Part shown: one piece after another, positions 25,320-34,268 of the stretch
How the letters are laid out: each line of letters opens with the position of its first letter
Numbering within the stretch: the first letter of the stretch is position 1
NCBI RefSeq assembly: GCF_002979865.1
Contig: NZ_PCPZ01000006.1
Span: 62,001-126,000 of the forward strand
Direction: 5' to 3'
Length of the DNA: 64,000 bases
Source: Arthrobacter sp. MYb214
Lineage (GTDB): Bacteria; Actinomycetota; Actinomycetes; Actinomycetales; Micrococcaceae
The notes under the pieces: model-generated
Databases searched by the model: none
The model's input: the letters and a program-made list of their open reading frames with translations, nothing else
What the model was told of the DNA's origin: nothing
Translations under genes and position numbers: made by a program

Positions 25320-26861
25320 ATGTCCGTAACTTTTAGCGCCCTCGGCGTGCCCGAATACCTGTCGAAAGTCCTTGTTGCCAGCGGGATCGAAGCCGCTTTC
25401 CCGATCCAGGAAGCCACCTTGCCGTCGACCTTGGCCGGCGGCGACGTCCTGGGCCGCGGCCAGACCGGCTCCGGCAAGACTTTGGCCTTCTCGCTGCCCC
25501 TGGTAGCTCGGCTGGCAGATCGCCCACAGCGTCGCAAGGCCCGTTTCCCACGCGCGCTGATCATGGCTCCAACCCGTGAACTGGCGACCCAGATTGCCAA
25601 GACCGTTGACCCGCTGGCAAAGGCCGCAGGCCTGCGTACCACCGTGATCTACGGTGGCGTGGCCCAGAGCCGCCAGGAAAAGGCCATGAACGAGGGCGTG
25701 GACATTGTCATCGCCTGCCCGGGCCGCCTGGATGACCTGATCAAGCAGAAGGTCGTGGACCTGTCCCAGCTGGAAATCTCCGTGCTGGATGAAGCCGACC
25801 ACATGGCCGACATGGGCTTCCTGCCTGTAGTTCGCCGCATCATGGACCGCATGCCAACCGGCATCCAGCACATGCTGTTCTCCGCTACCTTGGACAACGG
25901 TGTGGACAAGGTGGTCAAGCGCTACCTGAGCAACCCGACCATTCACTCGGTGGATGCACCCAAGGCCGCTGTGAACACCATGGAGCACCACGTCTTCGTC
26001 ATCGGCAACGATGATAAGAAGGACCTGATCCGCGTTCTGGCCCAGGGCACTGCCCGTCGCATCATGTTCATGCGCACCAAGCACCACGCCAAGAAGATGG
26101 CGCTCACCCTGTCCAAGGCTGGCGTTCCGGCGGTAGACCTGCACGGTAACCTCTCGCAGAATGCCCGTGACCGCAACCTTGCGGCTTTTGCTTCAGGCGA
26201 GGCGAAGGTTCTTGTCGCCACCGACGTAGCCGCTCGTGGCGTGCACGTTGATGGTGTGGAGCTGGTTGTCCACGTTGATCCACCAGCAGAGCACAAGGCC
26301 TACACCCACCGCTCCGGCCGTACCGCACGTGCGGGTTCGGATGGAACTGTAGTGACCATCTGCACCCCTGATCAGCAGGGCGACGTTTCGACTTTGCTGA
26401 AGCAGGCCGGACTGAAGGTGCCTTTCGAAAAGGTCAACCTGAATTCTCCGGTTGTGGCCAAGGTCGTCGGCGAAGTTGCCGAGCCGGTTGCCTACGTTGC
26501 TCCGGTTCAGCAGAAGCGCAATCCTGCCAAGAGCAAGCCTGCCGGTGAAGGTGCCGGCCGCGGTGGCCGCGGCCAGCGCCCGGCGCGTGGCGCCAAGCCA
26601 GCTGCCGAAGCCCAGGGCCGTGGCGGCGAACGCCGCCGTACGGAACGTGACGGCGCTAGCCAGGGCGAGCGTCCAGCGCGCAGCGCCCGCGGTGCGAACT
26701 CCGACCGTCCAGCCCGCGGCGCACGAGGTGCCAACGCTGAACGCCCGTCGAGCCCTTCGCGCTCACCGCGAACCGGCGGCCGCAATGCCGCTGGCGGTGC
26801 AACCGGTGGCCGTTCGCGTGGCCCGCGTCGCGCATCGAGCCCAGCTGGTCGTGGCAACTAG
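25320..26861 (+). CDS. DEAD/DEAH-box RNA helicase
   Basis: This 513-aa ATP-dependent RNA helicase has two RecA domains. Motifs in order are FPIQEATLP (Q), GQTGSGKT (I), PTRELATQ (Ia), DEAD (II), SAT (III), VATDVAARGVHV (V) and HRSGRTARAG (VI). From about residue 385 the tail is low-complexity and basic, rich in Arg, Gly and Ala, with repeats of RPARGARGAN type that probably bind RNA. It likely acts in ribosome assembly, mRNA decay or cold adaptation. ATG 25320 has AGAGAGAAAG upstream. Confidence 0.92.
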   Translation: MSVTFSALGVPEYLSKVLVASGIEAAFPIQEATLPSTLAGGDVLGRGQTGSGKTLAFSLPLVARLADRPQRRKARFPRALIMAPTRELATQIAKTVDPLAKAAGLRTTVIYGGVAQSRQEKAMNEGVDIVIACPGRLDDLIKQKVVDLSQLEISVLDEADHMADMGFLPVVRRIMDRMPTGIQHMLFSATLDNGVDKVVKRYLSNPTIHSVDAPKAAVNTMEHHVFVIGNDDKKDLIRVLAQGTARRIMFMRTKHHAKKMALTLSKAGVPAVDLHGNLSQNARDRNLAAFASGEAKVLVATDVAARGVHVDGVELVVHVDPPAEHKAYTHRSGRTARAGSDGTVVTICTPDQQGDVSTLLKQAGLKVPFEKVNLNSPVVAKVVGEVAEPVAYVAPVQQKRNPAKSKPAGEGAGRGGRGQRPARGAKPAAEAQGRGGERRRTERDGASQGERPARSARGANSDRPARGARGANAERPSSPSRSPRTGGRNAAGGATGGRSRGPRRASSPAGRGN

Positions 26862-26886
26862 GCGCTGGCACTAATCCTTGCGGAGT

Positions 26887-26922
26887 ACTCCCTCGCATCC
26901 ATCCCAATGGATGCGGGGGAGT
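26887..26922 (+). terminator. Terminator after the helicase gene
   Basis: A 15-bp stem with one G-T pair joins 26887-26901 and 26908-26922 over a 6-nt loop, followed by TTT. Confidence 0.85.
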
Positions 26923-27052
26923 TTTGCGTTAAACCCGGGAAATTGCGCGTCAAAAGTTTAGCTCCGCTGATTGATCACGTTTCGACTAGGCGATACATAG
27001 GATTGAAGCAACGAGCTGCCGATTAACCTTCACCGCTTCAGGAGCACCAGCC

Positions 27053-27526
27053 ATGATTGAATCCCTGCAGAATTTCGCCGCGTCCTTCCCGGAGCCACTG
27101 CAATTCTTGGCGGTTGCCTTGCTAGCTGCCATTCCGCTGATCGAGTCCTACTTTGGTTCGGCCATTGGCGTGGTCATCGGTGTTCCGGTGGTTGCTGCCA
27201 TCGCCACCGCCGTGATCGGCAACGTGATTTCCATGCTGTTGTTCGTCAACAGCGCCCACGCCGTGCGGAACAAGGTTCGCAAGGGCAAGGACTCGGAGAA
27301 GAAGGAACGCAAGTTCGAGAAGCTGCGCCGAGCTTTCGATAAATACGGCATTGCCGGGGTGAGCCTTCTGGGGCAGACCATCCTGCCTTCGCAGGTGACC
27401 TCGGCTGCCTTGGTCTCCTTCGGCGCCAATAAGCAGAAGGTGATCATCTGGCAGATCATCTCGATTATCTTGTGGGGCACCGCGTTTGGCGTTCTGGCTG
27501 CCCGGGGAATTAGCCTGATGGGCTAA
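27053..27526 (+). CDS. Small multi-drug export protein family membrane protein
   Basis: This 157-aa protein has four hydrophobic segments around a charged cytoplasmic loop (RNKVRKGKDSEKKERKFEKLRR). Its pattern, with AAIPLIESYFGSAIG and GQTILPSQVTSAALVSFGANK, fits the Sm_multidrug_ex family. Despite the family name, transport activity is poorly documented. The start follows CAGGAG. It is a single-gene unit between terminators. Confidence 0.8.
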   Translation: MIESLQNFAASFPEPLQFLAVALLAAIPLIESYFGSAIGVVIGVPVVAAIATAVIGNVISMLLFVNSAHAVRNKVRKGKDSEKKERKFEKLRRAFDKYGIAGVSLLGQTILPSQVTSAALVSFGANKQKVIIWQIISIILWGTAFGVLAARGISLMG

Positions 27527-27545
27527 CCCGAACTCGCTGAAAGCG

Positions 27546-27581
27546 AACAAGCCGTCCTCGAATGACCGAGGACGGCTTGTT
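27546..27581. terminator. Terminator between the small membrane protein genes
   Basis: A perfect 15-bp stem joins 27546-27560 and 27567-27581, with a 6-nt loop, followed by TTCC. It lies between convergent genes. Confidence 0.85.
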
Positions 27582-27608
27582 TTCCAGTGGCTATGGAATG
27601 CCAAGGGA

Positions 27609-27827
27609 TTACTTGCGGCGTCCAAAAGCAAAATAGGCGATGGGGCCAAGGAAATTGATCATGCTGGCCGCTGCCCATGCCGGCTTTGGACCCTTGACTT
27701 GTTCTGCAGGGCGCTTGTACAAATCCCGCAGTGCCGCAACCATCAAGGTCAGCTCGGCAATTGCCGCAGAGGCGACCGCGATCTTTCCGCCCGGTGGCAG
27801 ATCCTGGAACTTGCGCTTCGTTTCCAT
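27609..27827 (-). CDS. PLDc_N domain small membrane protein
   Basis: This 72-aa protein has two helices, IAVASAAIAELTLMVAALRDL and AWAAASMINFLGPIAYFAFG. It ends in GRRK, the layout of the phospholipase D N-terminal (PLDc_N) domain found alone in many Actinobacteria. No catalytic domain follows. Its function is unknown. AGGAGC precedes the ATG. Confidence 0.78.
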   Translation of the reverse strand: METKRKFQDLPPGGKIAVASAAIAELTLMVAALRDLYKRPAEQVKGPKPAWAAASMINFLGPIAYFAFGRRK

Positions 27828-27904
27828 GAGGTGGCTCCTAGCTGCCGCTTTTCCCGCCCGCTGGAAGCGTTGAAAGCGGATGAATGAAAAATTATTTCAG
27901 GACG

Positions 27905-27930
27905 GGAATTATTCTCTCACCACGGCAGTT
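27905..27930 (+). promoter_or_regulatory. SigH/SigR-type promoter candidate upstream of dnaK
   Basis: GGAAT (27905-27909), an 18-nt spacer, and GTT (27928-27930) match the GGAAT-N18-GTT consensus of actinobacterial SigH/SigR promoters. The clpB upstream region carries the same arrangement. Confidence 0.6.
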
Positions 27931-27949
27931 GAAATGAGCAGAACGCAAA

Positions 27950-27970
27950 GTTGAGTCGCCTTCGCTCAAG
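27950..27970 (+). promoter_or_regulatory. HAIR operator 1 (HspR site) of dnaK
   Basis: GTTGAGT-N7-GCTCAAG matches the HAIR consensus CTTGAGT-N7-ACTCAAG at 12 of 14 positions. It lies just upstream of the TTGACA -35. Confidence 0.85.
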
Positions 27971-27975
27971 TTGAT

Positions 27976-28003
27976 TTGACAGTCGAAAGCGGCTGAGTAA
28001 ACT
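27976..28003 (+). promoter_or_regulatory. Housekeeping-type promoter of the dnaK operon
   Basis: TTGACA (27976-27981), 16 nt, then TAAACT (27998-28003). HAIR elements lie on both sides, the second overlapping the -10. Confidence 0.7.
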
Positions 28004-28022
28004 TGAGTGCAGAACGCTCAAT
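28002..28022 (+). promoter_or_regulatory. HAIR operator 2 (HspR site) of dnaK
   Basis: CTTGAGT-N7-GCTCAAT has a perfect left half and 5 of 7 in the right half. It overlaps the -10, so HspR binding here would block polymerase. Confidence 0.8.
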
Positions 28023-28076
28023 GAGGATAAATGTCCTCAGCGTTAGTACTTTCAACCAAGGCAAAGGAGAGCCATT

Positions 28077-29930
<1,854 letters not shown>

Positions 29931-29943
29931 GGAGTTTAGGAAT

Positions 29944-30525
29944 ATGTCCGAGGCAAAGGACCAGAACGAGAACTCCGGCCAGGAGCCGGAGAACCAGCCA
30001 GAGGCCGCCAACGAGCAGCCAACCGCTGACGCCCTGGGTCAGGCCGAGGCGATCCTGAACGAAGCTGCTGCTGGCGCTGAAGCCGATTCGGCGCAGCCGG
30101 AAGAGGCCGGTGCGGTGGAAACCGAACTGCGCAACGACCTGCTGCGCCTGCAGGCCGAATACGTCAACTACCGCAAGCGCGTGGAACGCGACCGGGCCGT
30201 AGCGCGTGAAAACGCCGTGCAGTCCGTGCTCAACACCCTGCTTCCGGTGCTTGACGACATCGATGCGGCACGAGCCCACGGCGACCTCGCCGACGGCCCG
30301 TTCGCATCGATCGCCAACAAGCTGGATGGAATTCTGGCTCAGCATGGCCTGGAGCGCATCAACGAGGCCGGCGTGGAGTTCGACCCGAACATCCACGAAG
30401 CCCTGCTTCGCCAGGCTGTTGACGAGATTCCAGCCGACCACGTGGGACAGGTGCTGCGCACCGGTTACCGCAAGGGAACCATCATCCTGCGTGCAGCTCA
30501 GGTGCTGGTAGCAACCGGCGAATAG
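29944..30525 (+). CDS. grpE: Nucleotide exchange factor GrpE
   Basis: This 193-aa protein has a disordered acidic N-terminus of about 65 residues. It is followed by the GrpE coiled coil (LRNDLLRLQAEYVNYRKRVERDR) and beta-wing domain (GVEFDPNIHEALLRQ, VGQVLRTGYRKGTIILRAAQVLVA). It releases ADP from DnaK. AAGGAG lies 8 nt before ATG 29944, 13 bp after dnaK. A 16-bp hairpin separates it from dnaJ. Confidence 0.96.
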   Translation: MSEAKDQNENSGQEPENQPEAANEQPTADALGQAEAILNEAAAGAEADSAQPEEAGAVETELRNDLLRLQAEYVNYRKRVERDRAVARENAVQSVLNTLLPVLDDIDAARAHGDLADGPFASIANKLDGILAQHGLERINEAGVEFDPNIHEALLRQAVDEIPADHVGQVLRTGYRKGTIILRAAQVLVATGE

Positions 30526-30540
30526 CCACGAATAGCACAA

Positions 30541-30584
30541 TCGATACTGCCCACTGCCGAGTCTTCGACAGTGGGCAGTGTCGA
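30541..30584 (+). other. Intra-operon hairpin between grpE and dnaJ
   Basis: A 16-bp stem with one wobble pair joins 30541-30556 and 30569-30584 over a 12-nt loop. No U run follows (AATTGG), so it looks more like a processing, stability or attenuation structure than a full terminator. Confidence 0.65.
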
Positions 30585-30610
30585 ATTGGCACTGAAAGGA
30601 TGGGGCCCTG

Positions 30611-31585
30611 ATGGCAAGTCAGGACTGGATCGAAAAAGACTTTTACGCCATTCTGGGCGTCTCCAAGGACGCCAGCGAGGCGGACATCAAGAAGGCGTAC
30701 CGCAAGCTTGCGCGCAAGTACCACCCGGATACCAACCAGGGTGATGCGGCCGCTGAAAAGAAATTCAAGGACATCTCCGAAGCCAACTCGGTGCTTTCGG
30801 ACAAGGAAGAGCGCGAGCAGTACGACGCGATCCGCGCCATGGGCGGCGGAGCGCGATTCTCTGCTGGTGGCGGACCGGGCGGCCCCGGCGGGCAAGCCGG
30901 CTTCGAGGACATCTTCTCCAACCTCTTCGGAGGCGGCGGAGCGGGCCCACGTGGCCGCGGCGGACAGCCGGACTTCTCCGACCTCTTCGGTGGTGGCGGC
31001 GGTTTCGGTGGCGGCGGCTTCGGCCAGAGCGCACCACCGCGCAAGGGTGCTGACCGCACGGCGAGCACCACGATTTCCTTCTCCGGATCAATTAAGGGCA
31101 CCACCATTGGCCTGCGCGAGCAGAATGGCGAGGTCATTGACGTGCGCATACCGGCGGGCATCAAGGATGGCCAGTCGGTGCGCGTGCGCGGCAAGGGCCA
31201 GCCTGGTGCTGCCGGCAACGGCGACCTGCTGGTCAAGGTCAAGGTCAGCGAGCACCCGTTCTTCAAGCGCGAAGAGAACAACATCCGCATCCACGTGCCG
31301 GTGACCTTCGCTGAAGCGGTGCTTGGAGCAAAGATCCACGTACCGACCCTGGACGGGGATTCCGTTGCGGTGAAGGTTCCCGCTGGATCCAACTCCGGGC
31401 GCACCTTGCGTCTGAAGGGCCGCGGCGTGAAGACCTCCAAGGCCACCGGCGATCTGCTGATCGTACTGGATGTCGCGATTCCGCAGAACCTCTCGGATGC
31501 TGCAAAGAAGGCCGTGGAGGACTTCGCATCAGCCACCGAGGGCGAGGATCCACGAGTGGATTTGGCTGCCAAAGCCAAGCTCTGA
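30611..31585 (+). CDS. dnaJ: DnaJ co-chaperone without zinc finger (type B)
   Basis: This 324-aa Hsp40 has a J domain at about 8-75 with the HPD motif in KYHPDTN. A Gly/Phe-rich linker follows (about 78-142, several FGGGG runs), then the two C-terminal substrate domains (GKGQPGAAGNGDLLVKV, LKGRGV). The CxxCxGxG zinc-finger repeats of classical DnaJ are missing, as in the operon-borne DnaJ of several Actinobacteria. It stimulates DnaK ATPase. It is bracketed by two hairpins in the mRNA. Confidence 0.95.
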   Translation: MASQDWIEKDFYAILGVSKDASEADIKKAYRKLARKYHPDTNQGDAAAEKKFKDISEANSVLSDKEEREQYDAIRAMGGGARFSAGGGPGGPGGQAGFEDIFSNLFGGGGAGPRGRGGQPDFSDLFGGGGGFGGGGFGQSAPPRKGADRTASTTISFSGSIKGTTIGLREQNGEVIDVRIPAGIKDGQSVRVRGKGQPGAAGNGDLLVKVKVSEHPFFKREENNIRIHVPVTFAEAVLGAKIHVPTLDGDSVAVKVPAGSNSGRTLRLKGRGVKTSKATGDLLIVLDVAIPQNLSDAAKKAVEDFASATEGEDPRVDLAAKAKL

Positions 31586-31595
31586 ACCCAATAGG

Positions 31596-31641
31596 CTGTC
31601 TTCCCTGCCCCGTCATCGAATTGGCTGGGCAGGGAAGATAG
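31596..31641 (+). other. Intra-operon hairpin between dnaJ and hspR
   Basis: A 15-bp stem with one G-T pair joins 31596-31610 and 31627-31641 over a 16-nt loop. It is followed by ACTCG, not a U run. Confidence 0.65.
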
Positions 31642-31698
31642 ACTCGAAGGCAATAGGGACCGAATCCAAGGTCCTTGCAGAAAGGTGGTAGAAGCAAC

Positions 31699-32127
31699 GT
31701 GAACGGGGAGTACCTGCGACCTGTCTTCGTCATTTCCGTCGCCGCGCAACTTGCAGACATGCATCCGCAGACGCTGCGCCAGTATGACCGCATTGGTTTG
31801 GTTTCGCCCAGCCGCCAGAGCGGAAAGCAACGCCGCTACTCGCAGCGCGACGTATCACTGTTGCGCCAGGTGCAGGCCCTGAGCAAGGAAGGCGTCTCGC
31901 TCGAGGGCATCAAGCGCATCCTGGACCTGCAAGATCAAGTCGCCTATCTGCAAACCGAAGTCAATGGGCTTCGCCAAGAACTTTCCGCCGTACGCCAGGG
32001 CCAATCTCGCATCTTCGCTGCGGGCACCGCTGGAGGCGACATCGTTTCGTTGGCTAGGGGCATGCGCCCTGAACGCCGTGAACCGACCGTGACGCTGTTT
32101 ACCGCGCGCCGCGCTATCGGACGCTAG
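31699..32127 (+). CDS. hspR: HspR, MerR-family heat-shock repressor
   Basis: This 142-aa repressor has a MerR-type winged helix-turn-helix at about 10-80 (FVISVAAQLADMHPQTLRQYDRIGLVSP, GKQRRYSQRDV). A short coiled coil (VAYLQTEVNGLRQELSAVRQ) and a basic tail follow. HspR binds HAIR sequences with DnaK's help; three are found in this window, at dnaK (two) and clpB. GTG 31699 is the best start before the homologous region. The stop interlocks with that of the convergent acetyltransferase gene. Confidence 0.93.
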   Translation: MNGEYLRPVFVISVAAQLADMHPQTLRQYDRIGLVSPSRQSGKQRRYSQRDVSLLRQVQALSKEGVSLEGIKRILDLQDQVAYLQTEVNGLRQELSAVRQGQSRIFAAGTAGGDIVSLARGMRPERREPTVTLFTARRAIGR

Positions 32128-32702
32128 ATCCGTCCGTGCCGGGCCAAGCGCGCTTCCAATTGGGTGCGCACGGCAGGCCATTCGTGCGGGAGTATTGAGA
32201 ACATCACCGTATCGCGCAGGGTGCCGCTCTTTGGATCATATTTGTGATTGCGCAGCACGCCATCCTGCTTGGCGCCGAGCCGTGCAATCGCGGCGCGTGA
32301 AGCGGCATTGTGCCAGTGCGTGCAGAAAGCCACTGAATAGCAATCCAGTTCCTCGAAAGCCCGGCGCAGCAGCATGAACTTGGCAGCTGGATTGATCCCG
32401 GTGCCTTGGGCTGGCATGGCCAGGAACGTTGAGCCGATTTCCACGCGGTGATTTGCCGCGTCGATATTCAAGTAAGTCGTGGCCCCCACCGCTTTGCCGG
32501 TGGACAGGTCGATGATCGCAAAGGGAGCCATCTCGCCAGTTTCCTGCAATGCCAAGCGGCGCTGGATATCCAAGCGCATGGATTCGGCCGATGGAGTGGT
32601 GGCAAACCACGCTTCATCCAACTGGCCGTTGGCTGCGAGCTGGATCAGATCCGGGGCGTGGTCCATTGACAATTGTTCTAGCCGCACCCCGGCATAGTCC
32701 AT
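32124..32702 (-). CDS. GNAT acetyltransferase (RimJ/RimL-like)
   Basis: This protein of about 192 aa has the Acetyltransf_3 fold: YAGVRLEQLSMDHAPDLIQL, GATTYLNIDAANHRVEIGSTFL, and the CoA-binding GTGINPAAKFMLLRRAFEELDCYSV. Targets may be small molecules or protein N-termini. The frame opens at 32759, but the ATGs at 32759 and 32750 fall inside the perfect 19-bp hairpin that ends trmB. The ATG at 32700-32702 matches where family homology starts and is preferred, with moderate certainty. Confidence 0.8.
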   Translation of the reverse strand: MDYAGVRLEQLSMDHAPDLIQLAANGQLDEAWFATTPSAESMRLDIQRRLALQETGEMAPFAIIDLSTGKAVGATTYLNIDAANHRVEIGSTFLAMPAQGTGINPAAKFMLLRRAFEELDCYSVAFCTHWHNAASRAAIARLGAKQDGVLRNHKYDPKSGTLRDTVMFSILPHEWPAVRTQLEARLARHGRI

Positions 32703-32740
32703 TCTCGGAGCTTGGGCGTAGTGCAGACTTTGCGCAGAAG

Positions 32741-32781
32741 AAGAGGCCATGGAATCCATCCTATGGATTCCATGGCCTCTT
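32741..32781 (-). terminator. trmB terminator overlapping the 5' end of the GNAT gene
   Basis: A perfect 19-bp inverted repeat (32741-32759 and 32763-32781) has a 3-nt loop. On the minus strand it is followed by TTCTTC. It contains two in-frame ATGs of the downstream acetyltransferase frame. Confidence 0.75.
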
Positions 32782-32800
32782 CAATGCTTTATTTCGGCGA

Positions 32801-33658
32801 CTAGCCGATGCGGGTGTACGCCAGATCGAAGACCAGACGACCAGCCTTGAGCGCCTTGCCTTCGAAGCTGGTCAGGATCCGGCGCTCGAAACGCGGGGCC
32901 CAGCCACCCTGGGCATCGGTGAATTCTGGCTCGGGGTCGAAGCCTTCCATGCCCTCGCGGCGCACCTTGGTCAGGTTGCTCTCAGTGCCGGACAGATTGC
33001 CATGATGCTGGTTTTCGAAGTCCGGATGGGCTTCGAGGACTTCGCGCATTTGCTCGGCGTAGTTGGACCAGTCGGTGGCCAAGCGCAGGGTGCCTCCCGG
33101 CTTGAGCACGCGGGAGACCTTGTCCAGGAACGAGGCCTTGATCAGGCGACGCTTATGGTGGCGCGGCTTGTGCCATGGATCTGAGAAGAAGATCCAGATC
33201 TCATCGGCGCTGTTCTCGTCCAGCATGACATCCAGAACCTCTGGGGCATTGGCCTGCACTGCGCGGACGTTGGCGATGCCGAAAGACTCGACCTTCAGCA
33301 TCAGCTGGGCCAGGCCCGGACGGTAGACCTCAACGGCGAGGTAGTTGCGCTCGGGATCATCCTTGGCGGCGTTGGCGATGCATTCGCCCAGGCCGGTGCC
33401 GATCTCCACGATCAGCGGTGCGGTGCGTCCGAAAGCCTCGGCAGGATCGAGCTGGAAGTCATCGGCAACCGAAGTGTCGGCGATCTTGCGGGGCGGCTCA
33501 ATGACGTACTGATCGGCATTGCGCTCCCAGGCGCTGGCACGGCGGCCCTGCAGGCGGTTGCCGCGGCGCACGAAGGATACCGGCTCGGCACGGAAAAGGT
33601 CTGGGTTCCTAGGGGCAGTGCCGTGGGCTGGGCGCTGCTGCTCGCTCGATTCGCTCAT
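32801..33658 (-). CDS. trmB: tRNA (guanine-N7-)-methyltransferase
   Basis: This 285-aa SAM-dependent enzyme makes m7G46 in tRNA. IVEIGTGLGECI is the SAM motif, and IFFSDPWHKPRHHKRRLI is diagnostic for TrmB; a TDWSNYAEQM motif follows. An N-terminal extension of about 60 residues is typical of Actinobacteria. The ATG at 33656-33658 (MSESSEQQRP) is preferred over the longer open frame and has AGGA upstream. Confidence 0.95.
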   Translation of the reverse strand: MSESSEQQRPAHGTAPRNPDLFRAEPVSFVRRGNRLQGRRASAWERNADQYVIEPPRKIADTSVADDFQLDPAEAFGRTAPLIVEIGTGLGECIANAAKDDPERNYLAVEVYRPGLAQLMLKVESFGIANVRAVQANAPEVLDVMLDENSADEIWIFFSDPWHKPRHHKRRLIKASFLDKVSRVLKPGGTLRLATDWSNYAEQMREVLEAHPDFENQHHGNLSGTESNLTKVRREGMEGFDPEPEFTDAQGGWAPRFERRILTSFEGKALKAGRLVFDLAYTRIG

Positions 33659-33784
33659 GATGATTAATCCTATCCGAGCAAGCTGCTTCGATGCTTGCCG
33701 AACGGTAGGGGATTGGACACCCCTAGAAGAAAATCGGGGGGATCCCCGATGGAGTAAAACAGGCAAAAGACAGAGAATATAACC

Positions 33785-34195
33785 ATGACTGATTTAGTGC
33801 GCGGTATTCTCAACATTATTTGGCTGCTTTTCGGCGGCCTGTGGCTGGCCTTGGGCTACGTGTTGGCAGGCATCATCTGCTGCGTGCTGATCGTGACCAT
33901 TCCATTCGGCATCGCCTCGTTCCGCATTGCCGGCTATGCGCTGTGGCCGTTTGGCCGCACCGTGGTCGACAACGGCCCGGTAGGCGCGTTCTCCACCCTC
34001 GGCAACATCATCTGGATCATTTTTGCTGGTATCTGGATTGCCGTTGGGCACGTGGTAACCGCGATCCCGATGTTCATTTCGATTATCGGCATCCCGCTGG
34101 GGATCGCAAACTTGAAGATGATCCCGGTTTCCCTGATGCCTCTGGGCAAGGTCATTGTGCCTTCGGACTATTTCATCGGCGGTGTTCGCCGCTAG
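33785..34195 (+). CDS. YccF domain membrane protein
   Basis: This 136-aa protein is built from two YccF repeats. Each has a hydrophobic pair followed by a similar turn: IPFGIASFRIAGYALWPFGR and IPLGIANLKMIPVSLMPLGK. Four membrane helices are likely. The family is widespread with no established function. It is a single-gene unit followed by a strong terminator. Confidence 0.88.
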   Translation: MTDLVRGILNIIWLLFGGLWLALGYVLAGIICCVLIVTIPFGIASFRIAGYALWPFGRTVVDNGPVGAFSTLGNIIWIIFAGIWIAVGHVVTAIPMFISIIGIPLGIANLKMIPVSLMPLGKVIVPSDYFIGGVRR

Positions 34196-34208
34196 GCTGC
34201 GCCAAGAC

Positions 34209-34252
34209 AGCGAATGGCTGCCAACCCTTGATGGGGTTGGCAGCCATTCGCT
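34209..34252. terminator. Bidirectional terminator between yccF and terC
   Basis: A perfect 19-bp stem joins 34209-34227 and 34234-34252 over a 6-nt loop, followed by TTTA. Confidence 0.87.
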
Positions 34253-34268
34253 TTATGTACGAACCTGA

